Positions 1 to 14,156 are shown, numbered from the stretch's first letter. The stretch is 64,000 nt of DNA from Thermococcus chitonophagus (GCF_002214605.1 NZ_CP015193.1:1654978-1718977); one strand, 5' to 3'. Program-made: numbers and translations. Notes: generated by a model not told the origin, from the sequence alone.

Positions 1-2
1 TT

Positions 3-1994
3 GCCATACGGGAAGATCCTCTCGTCGGTTCAGAGAAGATTATGCTAAAAATTCATGATAAGGGTATGGCCCAAGCCAGAGACGTTAACGTATTCGGAGA
101 AGCACTGAGAGAGTATAAAGCCGATAGAGGAATACTAATTTCAGTTAGGGGATTTACAAAGGATGCACGATTGCTGGTTGCTAGAGAGTACAAGGGGAGA
201 ATAATACTTTGGGACAGTGGAAAGCTGATATCACTATTCAAGAACTATGGAATTGAAGTCCCTAAGGATGTGGAGATTAAATATGAGGAAATGAAGAAAA
301 AGAGAGAGGAGAAAAAAGAGATTTTAAAAACTGTTGAGCTTGATGCTCCACTTCTTCTAGAGTTCTCCCCGGAGAAGCTAATAAAGGATATCACTAGCCA
401 CATCTCAAAGAAGTATCCGATAGAGAATATCGAGGTAGAACATCTTGCCCTTAAGCTAAGGGTTGGCTATATAGTTTTCTGGAGCACAAACGGAACTAAA
501 GACCGAGGCCTTGTTCTCTCTAAGGAGGACATTATAGTCAAAGGATCTGAGAACGAGCAATGGAAGACCCCAATAACTCGGGCCGCCCTAGACAGTAAAG
601 CCGTGATAAGGGTAACAGAAAAAGAGATAGAGGTTCCCGTAACATCAAACGAGGCAATAATACTTTTCAAGGAAAAGGCCTCCAAGGAGTTGGGAATTTT
701 CGAAAATGAGATAAAGATAGCCGACAAGAAGAAGGTCTACCTTCCAGTAGAGGCAAGGCTTAAAATTAGAACAGGAGAGAACTCGGGAGAAATACAGATA
801 AACCTTCTAGACGGAACTATTGACGTGAATATACCTCCCTTGCCATTAGACACTCTCATAGAGAAGGCTAAGAAGATAGTGAAGGAAAGGACCCTCGAAG
901 AAGCTGAGGAGATAAGTGTCAAGGAGAGACCTGGAAGAGTAAAGATAGTAGGAAGAACCAAGAGGTTTACATTCGAAGTCACACTAAATCCGTATACGGG
1001 AGAGATAATAAGCACTGAAACTTCTCTAACGGATGACGCCCTTCAAGAGATACTCGAAACCAGATACCCTACGGGGGAGATATTCTCAATAGAGAGAACG
1101 AACAAGAAAGCTATCGCTGACATACTGCTGGATGATAAAATTGTAATAGCAGAAGTTGACTTAACAAACGGGCAGCTGGAGGAGAAAGCTACTCTTATTC
1201 ACCCAAAGAAAGCCTATAAGGTAGGAAAAGAAGTCGTTGAAGGTAACTTCCCCTTATCAAATCTAAAGATGGAGTCTTTCAGTATTCTTGAGCATAAATA
1301 CATAGAGGTCGTGCTTAAAGAGGGAGATGGAAAGGCTAAAGTTAAGGTCGATGGTAAATCTGGTGATGTACTTGACTTCTTTATAGAGATCTCCAAGACC
1401 AAAGCTGAGGAAATAACAAAACAAAAGTTCCCCGACTTGAAAGTTGAGAGCATAGAGGAGAGGGAAAGCGAGTACATAATCCACGGAGAAATTGGCAATC
1501 ATAAAGTTAAGGTGAAGGTCAGTAAAGATGGAAAGATTATCGAGGAAGTTGATAGGGTACTCAAGGAAGAGATAATACGAGAGCTCGCGACAAAATCGAT
1601 ACAAGAGCTTGATCCAGAGGCAAAGATAAAGACAGTTCAGCTTGAAGATAACTGGATAGTAACTTTCTCGGGACCCAGTAAAGTGGGAAGGATAGTCCTC
1701 CATAGATCTGACGGAAACATCATCGAGAAAGAGGTGAGATACACGGAGATAGAGATAGAGAAGATATACTACGATAGGTTGAAGAATCTCTATGGAGAGG
1801 AAGAGCTAAAGACGGAGTGGCTTACCCACCACAAGGACAAAGGCATAGTAACCTTAAAAGTTCTTGGAAAGGAGAAGGTGTACTACGCAAAGATCGACGT
1901 GAAGACTGGGAAAATAATAAGTGAAGATACTGCACCAATAAAAGGATTCATGGCAAAAATTAAGCAGATACAGCTTGAAGGAAAGTACAAGTGA
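3..1994 (+). CDS. Mrr-like restriction-endonuclease domain fused to tandem PepSY-like repeats (5' partial)
   Basis: The reading frame is open from the first bases of the window, so the true start lies upstream; the first ATG at 42 is probably internal. The opening ~75 residues read like the second half of an Mrr-type catalytic domain: a K-containing strand (IMLKIHD), then YKADRGILISVRGFTKDA and a LWDSGKLISLF stretch, as in Mrr-cat nucleases. After a charged linker (about residues 80-100) the rest consists of repeated units of the form fp..ki..ie....y.v.v...g..v.V....G.ii, which resemble PepSY modules; I count at least five. No signal peptide or membrane segment is visible in the part seen. 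htpX follows after a 51-bp gap with its own TATA-like sequence. A role in DNA cleavage is inferred from the N-terminal fragment only. Confidence 0.75.
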   Translation, partial: AIREDPLVGSEKIMLKIHDKGMAQARDVNVFGEALREYKADRGILISVRGFTKDARLLVAREYKGRIILWDSGKLISLFKNYGIEVPKDVEIKYEEMKKKREEKKEILKTVELDAPLLLEFSPEKLIKDITSHISKKYPIENIEVEHLALKLRVGYIVFWSTNGTKDRGLVLSKEDIIVKGSENEQWKTPITRAALDSKAVIRVTEKEIEVPVTSNEAIILFKEKASKELGIFENEIKIADKKKVYLPVEARLKIRTGENSGEIQINLLDGTIDVNIPPLPLDTLIEKAKKIVKERTLEEAEEISVKERPGRVKIVGRTKRFTFEVTLNPYTGEIISTETSLTDDALQEILETRYPTGEIFSIERTNKKAIADILLDDKIVIAEVDLTNGQLEEKATLIHPKKAYKVGKEVVEGNFPLSNLKMESFSILEHKYIEVVLKEGDGKAKVKVDGKSGDVLDFFIEISKTKAEEITKQKFPDLKVESIEERESEYIIHGEIGNHKVKVKVSKDGKIIEEVDRVLKEEIIRELATKSIQELDPEAKIKTVQLEDNWIVTFSGPSKVGRIVLHRSDGNIIEKEVRYTEIEIEKIYYDRLKNLYGEEELKTEWLTHHKDKGIVTLKVLGKEKVYYAKIDVKTGKIISEDTAPIKGFMAKIKQIQLEGKYK

Positions 1995-2045
1995 CTCCAA
2001 ACCTTTAATAACCTCTCCTCTTCTTTATCTACATGGTGGTGTGAG

Positions 2046-2915
2046 ATGGGCCTAGGATTGTGGGTGAGAACTGGGGTGTTAATGGCCTTTCTAACGGCAT
2101 TATTGGTTGGAATTGGTTATTTGCTTGGCGGTCACGCCGGAATGATAATAGCCTTCACCCTGGCACTGTTCATGAACTTCATAAGCTACTGGTACAGCGA
2201 TTCAATAGTCCTCGGCTGGTACAATGCTAGAATAGTGAGCGAGGAAGAAGCTCCAGAGCTACACAGGATAGTTGAAAAGCTCGCAATGCAGGCTGGAATT
2301 CCAAAGCCCAGGGTTGCGATAGTTCCAACGATGACGCCAAATGCCTTCGCAACGGGGAGGGATCCAAAGCATGCAGTGGTGGCGGTTACTGAAGGTCTAC
2401 TGCAGATACTAAACAGGGATGAGCTTGAGGGTGTTATAGCCCACGAGATAAGCCACATAAAGAACAGAGACACCTTAATCCAGACGATAGCTGCCGTGAT
2501 GGCTGGAGCGATAATGATCCTCGTTGACTTCGCAAGGTGGTCCCTCTGGTTCGGGGCCTATGACGAGGACAGGGATTCAGGAAACATAATAGGATTGATC
2601 TTGGCAATACTCCTAGCACCAATAGCGGCAATGCTCATCCAGCTGGCAATAAGCAGGTCAAGGGAGTATTTGGCAGATGAGACTGGGGCAAGGATAAGTG
2701 GGAAGCCTCATGCTCTAGCAAGTGCCCTGTTGAAGATAGAGCAGGCCATCCGCTACAGGCCTATGAGGGAAGGCAACCCTGCAACCGCGCACATGTTCAT
2801 AGTGAACCCCTTCAGGGGAGTTGACTTCGCGGAGCTGTTCTCAACCCACCCACCTACAGAAAAGAGGATAGAGAGACTTAGGAAGATTGCCATGGAGATG
2901 GGTATAATATTCTGA
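2046..2915 (+). CDS. htpX: Membrane zinc metalloprotease HtpX
   Basis: M48-family membrane protease that in other organisms degrades misfolded membrane proteins. The 289-aa length is typical. Two hydrophobic segments lie at about residues 10-30 and 32-50, the zinc motif HEISH is at 133-137, and two more membrane segments follow at about 148-165 and 180-198. SREYLADE near 205-212 supplies the third zinc ligand (Glu). A GGTGTGAG ribosome binding site sits just before the ATG. The gene appears to be a single transcription unit; crcB follows after 62 bp with its own TATA-like tttaaaaagc. Confidence 0.95.
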   Translation: MGLGLWVRTGVLMAFLTALLVGIGYLLGGHAGMIIAFTLALFMNFISYWYSDSIVLGWYNARIVSEEEAPELHRIVEKLAMQAGIPKPRVAIVPTMTPNAFATGRDPKHAVVAVTEGLLQILNRDELEGVIAHEISHIKNRDTLIQTIAAVMAGAIMILVDFARWSLWFGAYDEDRDSGNIIGLILAILLAPIAAMLIQLAISRSREYLADETGARISGKPHALASALLKIEQAIRYRPMREGNPATAHMFIVNPFRGVDFAELFSTHPPTEKRIERLRKIAMEMGIIF

Positions 2916-2977
2916 CTTCTCCTCCTTTTATTCAGATACACTTAAAAAGCCATCCCGCGGCTTGGAATAGGGGGACA

Positions 2978-6553
<3,576 letters not shown>

Positions 6554-6557
<4 letters not shown>

Positions 6558-8737
6558 TCCTCCACCCCCAGCAGCAGGAGTGAAGGCCTAATAATCTTCC
6601 TAGAAACGTCAGGGTATGGATAGTAGAACACCCTCTTTGCTCCGCTCAAGCTGGCTCCCCCTCTTTCATCACCCAGAACGAGGAAATTGAGCAGTAACTC
6701 TTCGTCGTGTATTGGAGACCTCGAAAACATCATGACGGGATACCTGTACAGATCATCTTTCCTTCCCCTCAACGTTACAAAGGACACACAGTTCTCTCCC
6801 TCGTGCCTAAGGACTATCACTCCCTTGAAGGATCTGCCAAAGGCAGAACGTATACCCTTGGATGAGAGAATAAGCCCATCCCAGTCTACAAATATCCCAT
6901 CAAACTCCTCTACCATAGTAGAGTACTCAGAATTTTCAATGTTCTGAATGTGCAGTAAAGTCAAACTCCTGCCCTCAATGGCCCGCTTGAGCGCACTTCT
7001 CGCATGCATGCTACTTTCTACGCCTTTAAAAAGGTTGTCCCTAAAGTAAGAAACCATGAAAGGCCTCAGCTTTCCGTTTAGGGTAACACCCCTGACGAGC
7101 CTCACGGCAAAGCCCCTTTTGATCGAAGACGAGAATAAAGCGAGGACTTTTAGATTAACATTTATGTCCCTCCCATCGAGGCTAAGGGTATATGTATAGG
7201 GCATGGTGTTCCTAAAGGAGAAAGCTGAGTATATTTCCTTCCCGCTGGAGAGGGAGCCAAAGTTTAGTGCCTTCTTAGACTGATGATAGACTCTCTCCCC
7301 TCCCAGATACCTTACGGAGCCCTCGTGGTTGAATTCATACACAATCCCTCCTCTCCCGGTTGAGAACTCGTACAGTTGCACGAGCCTGAGCTTTTCATGA
7401 TTAACCGGAGAGTGCTCCTTCCACCCGTAATAGTCCCTATTGAAATTCTGAACGTTTATTCTCTCCCGAACATCCGTTTTGAAGATCAAGTCCAAGGTTT
7501 CTATGGCTTCAAGAAGATGATAATAATAGTCGTGGAATCTAGATCTACGGACGTCCTTCCCCAGTCCGGTCATGTTTATCAAGATTACGTTATCCCCCAG
7601 GTTTAGGCCCTCTATATTTACCCTTCCTAGAAATGCTGAGTAAAGGAGCACTCCATCAAAAAGGGCCTTTATAACGTTCCTGATTTCATTCCTGAACCCC
7701 ACCTTTTCAACGTAAGAGATCTCCTGAACCAACACTTTAACGGTTTGAGGGAGGTATGCAGAGTTCGCAAATATAACGGTTAGTAACCCTTCCAAGTTCT
7801 CAAAGCCCCACTTATTGATCGTCACGAGGATAGTTGACATCTCGGGCTTAATAGGAGGAAATGATAGGGTTGCCGACTTCTTCATGCCCAGGGAGCTAAC
7901 ATAGAGGGGAATTATATCATCGCCGACCCCCTTTACCCTCATCTCGACTTCATCAATTATCTCGGGCAACCTCTCGAAAGGTAGCTCTTCAGGAGAAATA
8001 TCAGGAATTTCAAAGTGGTCAAGAAACTTCTTGACTGAAGGAACATCCTTATTCTCGAGAAGTACCTTAAGAGCGTTTGAACGCTCATCCCAACCGTTTC
8101 CATACATGGGAAGCGAGAACACCTTCTCAAACTTTCCCTCCAGAGGGACTATGGATGGCCTTGCCCTGTAGATAATGCTGGGAAATGTGGGGAATCTCCT
8201 TCCCTCGTAATTGACGTTCTTGAGCTTGTCACCAAGCTCTTTCTTTACCTCTCTAAATGTTTCTGGATCCCCTTCTCCATCGTACCTCAAGAAGGAGTCC
8301 CAGAGCCCCTCCGTTTCTGGGACTACATCCTTGAGAATTTCGTTATAGTACTTTTCGATGGCCTCACGTGAGCTTTCGGCTTTCACTAAGACTCCGACAA
8401 GCTCCCCCTCTTTTAGCGAGATCGTGCCCCAGGCAACGTTGAATGTTAACCGAGGGGAAACATCACCAACTCTCCTGCCCACAAACTCCTCTTTCAATTC
8501 TTCCCCATATTTAGTATCCTTAACAGCCAAAACCAGTTTATCGATGAGCCTGTACCTTTCCGTGAGTATGTAGTCATAGAACCCATCGAAATCGACGATA
8601 TCCTCAATCATCTCGTGGAACTCGTCATTCATTGATGACGGTCCTATGTACACACCGCGTTCAACGTACTCTTTGAAGGCCCCCAGAAGTTGGGCTTCAA
8701 GTTCACTACCTTTGGTTATTTCAATTTCCCTTGGCAT
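6554..8737 (-). CDS. Large unrecognised partner of the nuclease-helicase
   Basis: A 727-aa protein, first gene of a two-gene operon. I do not recognise a family. There is no signal peptide, convincing membrane segment, P-loop or zinc cluster. It looks like a soluble mixed alpha/beta protein with an acidic, helical first third (to ~residue 290), a middle of hydrophobic strands, and a C-terminal ~200 residues with basic patches (IKRGFAVRLVRGV, ALKRAIEGR) and GIFVDWDGLILSS. Size and pairing with a helicase-nuclease recall two-component defence systems in which one subunit recognises nucleic acid, but no Piwi, Cas or restriction motif can be shown. A TATA-like stretch (cataaaaactaataac on the minus strand) lies ~30-45 bp before the ATG. 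Confidence 0.75.
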
Positions 8738-8829
8738 GGGACATTACAACAGTCACGTGGGTTATTAGTTTTTATGTTATAGCAGGAAAAGTTTTTATTT
8801 TCAGATAATAGTATTGGAAGAATTGAAGA

Positions 8830-9554
8830 ATGGCTAAGGTGAGAACCATTAGTGGAATACACCACGGAAGCCACTTTGATGCCGTTTTTGAGAGCGCTGA
8901 AGTTGTCCTAGAGTTTTTACAGGAAAATCTTACGGCAGAGAATTTCAGGGGAAAAATAGAATTCGATAGGAAGGGAAGATTATTTGGGAGAAGACAAACT
9001 CTACGAAATTCCCCTTAATGAGTTCATAACCGTGAGAGTTATTACGCAGAACCTTAACCTTGTCACAGAATTTCCAGTATTAAATAGAACTTTGAATTAG
9101 AATTGAAGGGCTGGCCAGAAGCCAATATATCAGGAATTAATGAAAACAGTCTCGGGGTAACGTTCTTTGCGACGGACTATATCCTCAAGAAGCCAGAGTA
9201 CACCAGAGAGGACCTTAAGGCTGGACTTGGCATGATAGCATATATGGCATCAACCAACGTCAACGAAAAACATAAAGTTGGAGAAGTTGACGGGGCATCT
9301 GTAGTTTTGGACTTCAGCGAGGCAGAGCTTCTTTTCCCGGAACCTTTGTTCTTGAAGGGGCATTTATAGATGACTACTTCATAACTGGTAAGATAACGGA
9401 ATTTAAAAAAATTGATGAAGGATACCTGCTCAGGATCAAGAACTATTCCCTGGGGAAGGTTATGGTCTACGTCAAGAAATCAGCCGTCGAAGGAGAAATT
9501 AAGAAGAAAAAGCCGACAAAAGTTGTCGGCTGGCTTCAAAGCCCAATTAAATAG
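8830..9554 (+). pseudogene. Frameshifted remnant of a ~240-aa protein, family unknown
   Basis: Three consecutive coding-like segments lie in different frames. The first runs from the ATG at 8830 (MAKVRTISGIHHGSHFD...) to about 8990. It continues in the next frame as EDKLYEIPLNEFITVRVI until about 9095, then as LKGWPEANISGINENSLGVT to about 9340. It ends in yet another frame as VLEGAFIDDYFITGK through VGWLQSPIK with a stop at 9552-9554. Each junction needs a single indel. A TATA-like aaaagtttttatttt lies ~30 bp before the ATG, so the promoter may survive. The protein family is not recognised. The 3' end overlaps the convergent infB stop. Confidence 0.7.
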
Positions 9555-11340
9555 CCCTCCAGAACGGATCCTCCTTTGCCTTTATCTGCGCTATCATCTT
9601 CAACGCTTTTATATCGGTATCCTCAAGCTCATCCCTGAGGTACCTTAACAGGGTTATTGCATCGTCCCTGCTTATATCAACGTAGAGCATCTCCCCTGGG
9701 TGTATGTGCCTCCCCACGATTGCCCCTTCAATTGCTATGGCCACAGCCTGACCCTTCCTGGCCTCCTGCAGGAACTCATCCCTGCTCTTAATTGACCTTA
9801 TAGTCCCAACCTTCTGGCCGTTCTGCTTTATCAAGGTAACCCCAGGCTTTATCCTCCCCTCGATTACCTCAATTCCAACTATCGCTGGATTGCTTCTTCT
9901 GAAGACGTACCTCTCATCTGGATAAAGCCTTATCACCCCAGGGAACGTTACCTTAGCTAGTAACTCGCGCTTTCTCTTCTCCTCCTCCTGCTTTATCCAA
10001 GCCTCGTAGTCCTCTATCAGCTTATAGATGATGTTGCCGACAAATATCGGGACGTCCTTAGCCTTTGCAACTTCTAAAGCATCTTCATTAACCTTCACGT
10101 TGAAGCCTAAGACAACACCGTACTTCGGGTTCTCCTCCTTGACACTCAGTGCCTCCATGACGTCTGTCTTGCTTATATTGCCAACGTCTGCCTTCCTTAT
10201 CGGAATGTTCTTCTCTTGAAGCTCTTTGCTCAAGGCCTCAAGGGAACCAAGGGTGTCGGCCTTAACTATAACCCCAACCTTGTCCGTGCTTATAACCACG
10301 CTCTGTATCTGGTTGAGTATCTCCTGCTTGGCCCTCTCCACGTCTTCGGGAGTTGGTGCCGCTATCACTGGAGAGCCAGCTAAAGCCTCCTCGAGTCCTG
10401 GGGCGGCTATCTTAACTCCAGCCGCAGCTGTTACTTCATCAACGTAGTCGAACCTGAACCTTGGGTCCCTAATCTCATCGAGAGGCTTCGGCTTGAGGAG
10501 GGCCCTTATCTTGGTGACTATTGCCTTGTCCTTTCCACCAACCACTATGGTGTCATCTTTGTGAAGGGTTCCGTCGTAGATTATCACGTCTATCGTATGC
10601 CCTAATCCGGGCTCCTCTCTAACCTCAAGGATTGTTCCTCTAGCTGGGCCCTCAACCTCTATTTTAAGCCTCTCCTCAAGGTACTTCTGGCTCAAACCTG
10701 CGATGAGCACTAAAAGCTCAGCAATTCCTATTCCGTACTTGGCCGAGATTGGAACTATAGCTAATTCCCTCGTGAAGTTCTGAACCCTGTCAAAGCGGTT
10801 AGCCTGGAAGCCCATCTCGTAGAACTTTCCTATAAGCTCCCAGAGCTTTGTTTCCAGCTCTTGAACTGCCCTCTGGTCTTGCCTCTTTATGTTCATTAGG
10901 AAGGGCTCATCCTCCTTGATTACCCAGCCCTTTATCCTATCTATCTTGTTTGCAGCTACAACAAATGGAGTTTTGTACCTCCTCAGGATTTCAATGCTCT
11001 CAATCGTTTGGGGCTGGAAGCCCTCATTTATATCCACAACAAGGACTGCAAGGTCGGCTAAACTTCCACCTCTAGCCCTCAGGCTTGTAAAGGCCTCATG
11101 TCCTGGGGTGTCTATGAACAAGAGACCGGGAAGCTTTATCTCTGCCTTCCAAAGCTTCATCAATGGCCCGGCAATCTTCTTGATTACATCAATTGGAACT
11201 TCCGTAGCTCCGATATGCTGGGTTATTCCACCCGCTTCTTTCATAGCAACGTTCGTTTTCCTAATTCTGTCAAGCATTGTCGTCTTACCGTGATCCACAT
11301 GACCGAGAACCGCTATAATAGGCTGACGGATCCTCTCCAT
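9547..11340 (-). CDS. infB: Translation initiation factor aIF5B/IF-2
   Basis: A 597-aa GTPase that promotes ribosomal subunit joining and initiator tRNA positioning. G-domain motifs are intact: GHVDHGKT (13-20), the GGITQHIGATEV switch I region, DTPGHE (77-82) and NKID (131-134). Domain II follows, then the domain III/IV modules ending in DPFWRAI. The reading frame is continuous through the P-loop: no intein is present, although P. furiosus, P. abyssi and P. horikoshii are known to carry one in this gene. The short N-terminus is typical of archaeal proteins. Confidence 0.97.
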   Translation of the reverse strand: MERIRQPIIAVLGHVDHGKTTMLDRIRKTNVAMKEAGGITQHIGATEVPIDVIKKIAGPLMKLWKAEIKLPGLLFIDTPGHEAFTSLRARGGSLADLAVLVVDINEGFQPQTIESIEILRRYKTPFVVAANKIDRIKGWVIKEDEPFLMNIKRQDQRAVQELETKLWELIGKFYEMGFQANRFDRVQNFTRELAIVPISAKYGIGIAELLVLIAGLSQKYLEERLKIEVEGPARGTILEVREEPGLGHTIDVIIYDGTLHKDDTIVVGGKDKAIVTKIRALLKPKPLDEIRDPRFRFDYVDEVTAAAGVKIAAPGLEEALAGSPVIAAPTPEDVERAKQEILNQIQSVVISTDKVGVIVKADTLGSLEALSKELQEKNIPIRKADVGNISKTDVMEALSVKEENPKYGVVLGFNVKVNEDALEVAKAKDVPIFVGNIIYKLIEDYEAWIKQEEEKRKRELLAKVTFPGVIRLYPDERYVFRRSNPAIVGIEVIEGRIKPGVTLIKQNGQKVGTIRSIKSRDEFLQEARKGQAVAIAIEGAIVGRHIHPGEMLYVDISRDDAITLLRYLRDELEDTDIKALKMIAQIKAKEDPFWRAI

Positions 11341-11406
11341 TCTTTTTCACCCCTTTTGAGGATTATCGTGCCTCACCCTATTGGGAGGAGAAGAGGAGAT
11401 ATAAAG

Positions 11407-12441
11407 TTATCCATATATGGGAATTCTCTCTCCGCAGTATGGACACTTACCATCCTTAACCTTGAACTCAACCACCCTATAGCCAATCCTCGTTATCAGT
11501 CTCTTCCCGCATTTGGGACAGTGAGTTGCCTCGAGCCTCGGATCGCCAACATTTCCAACGTAAACGAACTTTATGTTGTACTCTTTCATTGCGATCTCCC
11601 TGAGCCTTATTAGGCACTCCAGGGATGTAGGGGACTCTCTCCAGTAGTTCGCTGGATAGTATCGATTTATGTGAAGGGGGACATCTTCACCTAACTTCTC
11701 CAAGTGCATCTTGAATATCCACTCGTAGCAGGAATCGTTTGCCTTAGGAACGACGAGGTATACCATTTCAACGTGACCGCCATTGTCCAGTATGAAGCGC
11801 GCGTTCCTAAACACTTTGGAGTGATCTATAGTAGTTAGGACTTTCATCCCTGGGCAACCTTTTATGTCAATGCTAAACCCTGTAGCTCCGGCATCTAGAA
11901 GCATTTTTAGGGCTTTTAGCGTGAAGTAGCCGTTAGTGACTAAGCAGGAGTATAAGCCTCTCTTAGTTCCAAGCTCAAAAACATCAAGTAAATAATGGAA
12001 GAGAGTCGCGGGCTCGTTGAAGCTGGCACAGAGGCCTTGATCACCATGCAAGAGAGCTAGTCCAACAAGTTTTTCAGGAGGAATTAGTTCGATATCTGGA
12101 GGGCTGGAGAAGCTCAAATGGTAGTTCTGGCACCAGGGACAGTAGAAGTTGCAACCATAGCCTGAGAAGGTTAAAGCGGTAGTCCCGGGATAATAATGGA
12201 AGAAGGGCTTTATCTCTATTGGCCTGCTCTCAACCGCACTCAACTTCCCATAGCCGATGTGAACTAACTCCCCGTTAATGTTTGCGTAATTCTTGCATAC
12301 TCCAACTTTACCTTCATTAAGCTTACATTTTCTTTCGCAGATCCAACACTCCATCAATGCCATACATGCAAAGTTTTGTCTCTCTAAGTATTTCATTTTT
12401 GCCGCTACAGGTGGTCCAATAACATCTTTATTTCTTGACAA
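11407..12441 (-). CDS. AmmeMemoRadiSam-type radical SAM enzyme (PflA-like)
   Basis: A 344-aa radical SAM protein. An N-terminal Cys cluster (CWICERKCKLNEGKVGVC, ~32-49) precedes the [4Fe-4S] motif CNFYCPWC (C97, C101, C104). A two-CxxC zinc ribbon lies at the C-terminus (CPKCGKR...CPYCGER). This layout matches the radical SAM member of the AmmeMemoRadiSam set, which co-occurs with AMMECR1 and Memo proteins; neither is in this window. The substrate is not known. Transcribed in the same direction as infB, 66 bp upstream. Confidence 0.88.
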   Translation of the reverse strand: MSRNKDVIGPPVAAKMKYLERQNFACMALMECWICERKCKLNEGKVGVCKNYANINGELVHIGYGKLSAVESRPIEIKPFFHYYPGTTALTFSGYGCNFYCPWCQNYHLSFSSPPDIELIPPEKLVGLALLHGDQGLCASFNEPATLFHYLLDVFELGTKRGLYSCLVTNGYFTLKALKMLLDAGATGFSIDIKGCPGMKVLTTIDHSKVFRNARFILDNGGHVEMVYLVVPKANDSCYEWIFKMHLEKLGEDVPLHINRYYPANYWRESPTSLECLIRLREIAMKEYNIKFVYVGNVGDPRLEATHCPKCGKRLITRIGYRVVEFKVKDGKCPYCGERIPIYG

Positions 12442-12508
12442 ATTTTAAACCAAAAGGCTTAAATTTGTACATTAATAGACAACCATGTTCAACAATGGGG
12501 GGAGGGGA

Positions 12509-12721
12509 ATGGATCGAGAAACCGCCCAAAAATATGCAATGCTATTAGGCATAATTCCATGGGTAGCGTACGTTATTATCTCCCCGTTCTTCAACAAGCC
12601 AAGGCCCTTAATCTTAGGAATGCCTCCATTAATGTTCTGGAATACAATTTGGCTGATCATTACAAGTCTCTGCCTCTATGGGGCATATAAGCTGGAGCTA
12701 GGAGGTGGACTCCTTGAGTGA
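12509..12721 (+). CDS. DUF3311-type small subunit beside an SSS symporter
   Basis: A 70-aa protein with two hydrophobic helices (YAMLLGIIPWVAYVIISPFF and MFWNTIWLIITSLCLYGAYK), matching the small DUF3311 membrane proteins that precede sodium:solute symporters. The frame is open from an upstream ATG at 12485, but a strong GGGGAGGGG tract abuts the ATG at 12509, which I prefer. The 3' end overlaps the symporter gene by 8-17 bp, so the two are coupled. It probably assists symporter assembly or function (inference from context). Confidence 0.8.
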   Translation: MDRETAQKYAMLLGIIPWVAYVIISPFFNKPRPLILGMPPLMFWNTIWLIITSLCLYGAYKLELGGGLLE

Positions 12722-14156
12722 AGCGACTATTCCTGTAATCCTAATCCTCTCATGGGTGTTCATAAGCCTGATCGTTGGTGTGCTCGCAGGAATTAAGAGG
12801 AAGTTCAGTTTAGAAGGATACCTCGTTTCAGGGAGAAGCCTTGGCTTAATATTCCTTTACGTCTTGATGGCTGGAGAGATATATAGCGCATACGCATTTT
12901 TAGGAACGGGAGGATGGGCGTACTCTTATGGAATGCCAATAATGTACGCTATAGGTTACGGAGCCCTGGCGTATTCCTTCGGTTATTTCTATGCCAGATA
13001 TGTATGGAAGATCGGTAAAGTTTTCAAGTGTGTAACCGAGGCCGATTATTTCGAAACAAGATACGACAGCAAGGCTCTCGCACTTTTGGTGGCGTTAATT
13101 GGAATAATATTCAACGTTCCATACCTCCAGCTCCAGTTGCAAGGACTTGGCTATATAATTCATGTGGGGTCATTGGGTAGTATTTCCCTGAAGGCTGGAA
13201 TCGTCATTGGAATGGTCATAATGCTGATATATGTTTATACAAGTGGACTTAGGGGCATAGCCTGGACTAACTTCCTTCAAGCACTCCTAATGTTCATAGT
13301 AGCATGGGCCGTCTTATTTGCAGTTCCATTCATTCAGTTTGGTGGTATAGGGGAAATGTTCACAGCATTAGAAAAAGTTAAACCTGGCCACCTTGTTCTT
13401 CATCCTCCTCTTGGGATATCATGGTATGTTTCAACACTAATACTAAGCGGTCTTGGGTTCTTTATGTACCCACAGCTGTACCCCTCAATATATAGCGCTA
13501 GAGACCTGAAGACATTAAAGAGGAACTACGTTCTACTTCCACTATATTCGATATTCATGATTCCAGTAATATTAGCTGGATTCACAGTTGCGGCCCTTGG
13601 AGTCCAATTGGGAAGACCTGACGAAGCAGTGCTCAAAGCTGTAGAGCTTTCTTATCCCTCTTGGGTGCTCGGAATAGTGGGAGCCGCAGGTTTTGCTGCT
13701 GCAGCGTCTACGGCAAGTGCCATAATTCTCTCTTTGGCGGGATTACTCTCCAAGAACATATACACCATAGTTAAGCCGTCAGCTTCAGACAGAGAGCTTG
13801 TTCTAGCAAGCAGGATTTCAGTAATTTTATTCGGTCTGACGGCTATGATCCTAGCGTTATATGCCCCAGGTAGGTTAGTTGCCTTATTGCTCCTAGCGTA
13901 CTCAGGAATGACTCAATTATTCCCTGGGGCAGTCCTTGGAATATTCTGGAAGAGAATGAACAAGTATGCTGCAGGAGCAGGGATAATAGCTGGACTTATA
14001 ACAATAACGTACCTGAAGTTTGGTCTAAAGACTAATCCACTAGGAATTCACTTTGGACTTTGGGGATTAATGGTTAACTTCATCGTGACAATTATAGTCG
14101 CATACCTAACAAAGCCAGATCCAAACTTCGAGAAGTTTAGAGCTGCCTTTTCTTGA
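12714..14156 (+). CDS. Sodium:solute symporter (SSS family)
   Basis: About 480 aa with 12-13 predicted membrane helices. SSS features include LEGYLVSGRSLG after helix 1, a GGWAYSYGMP stretch, TSGLRGIAWTNFLQALLMF in the middle and GFAAAASTASAIILSLAGL (conserved Na+ site helix). The start is probably TTG at 12714, seven bases after a GGAGGTG site; GTG 12705 lies inside that site. Located after a DUF3311 gene and before an M20 peptidase/amidohydrolase, which suggests uptake of a peptide or acylated amino acid that the next enzyme hydrolyses (inference). Confidence 0.92.
   Translation: MSEATIPVILILSWVFISLIVGVLAGIKRKFSLEGYLVSGRSLGLIFLYVLMAGEIYSAYAFLGTGGWAYSYGMPIMYAIGYGALAYSFGYFYARYVWKIGKVFKCVTEADYFETRYDSKALALLVALIGIIFNVPYLQLQLQGLGYIIHVGSLGSISLKAGIVIGMVIMLIYVYTSGLRGIAWTNFLQALLMFIVAWAVLFAVPFIQFGGIGEMFTALEKVKPGHLVLHPPLGISWYVSTLILSGLGFFMYPQLYPSIYSARDLKTLKRNYVLLPLYSIFMIPVILAGFTVAALGVQLGRPDEAVLKAVELSYPSWVLGIVGAAGFAAAASTASAIILSLAGLLSKNIYTIVKPSASDRELVLASRISVILFGLTAMILALYAPGRLVALLLLAYSGMTQLFPGAVLGIFWKRMNKYAAGAGIIAGLITITYLKFGLKTNPLGIHFGLWGLMVNFIVTIIVAYLTKPDPNFEKFRAAFS

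Noticed and set aside
2916-2977. Possible fluoride riboswitch before crcB
   Set aside because: Only 62 bp, with a TATA-like box and no pseudoknot-forming crcB motif.
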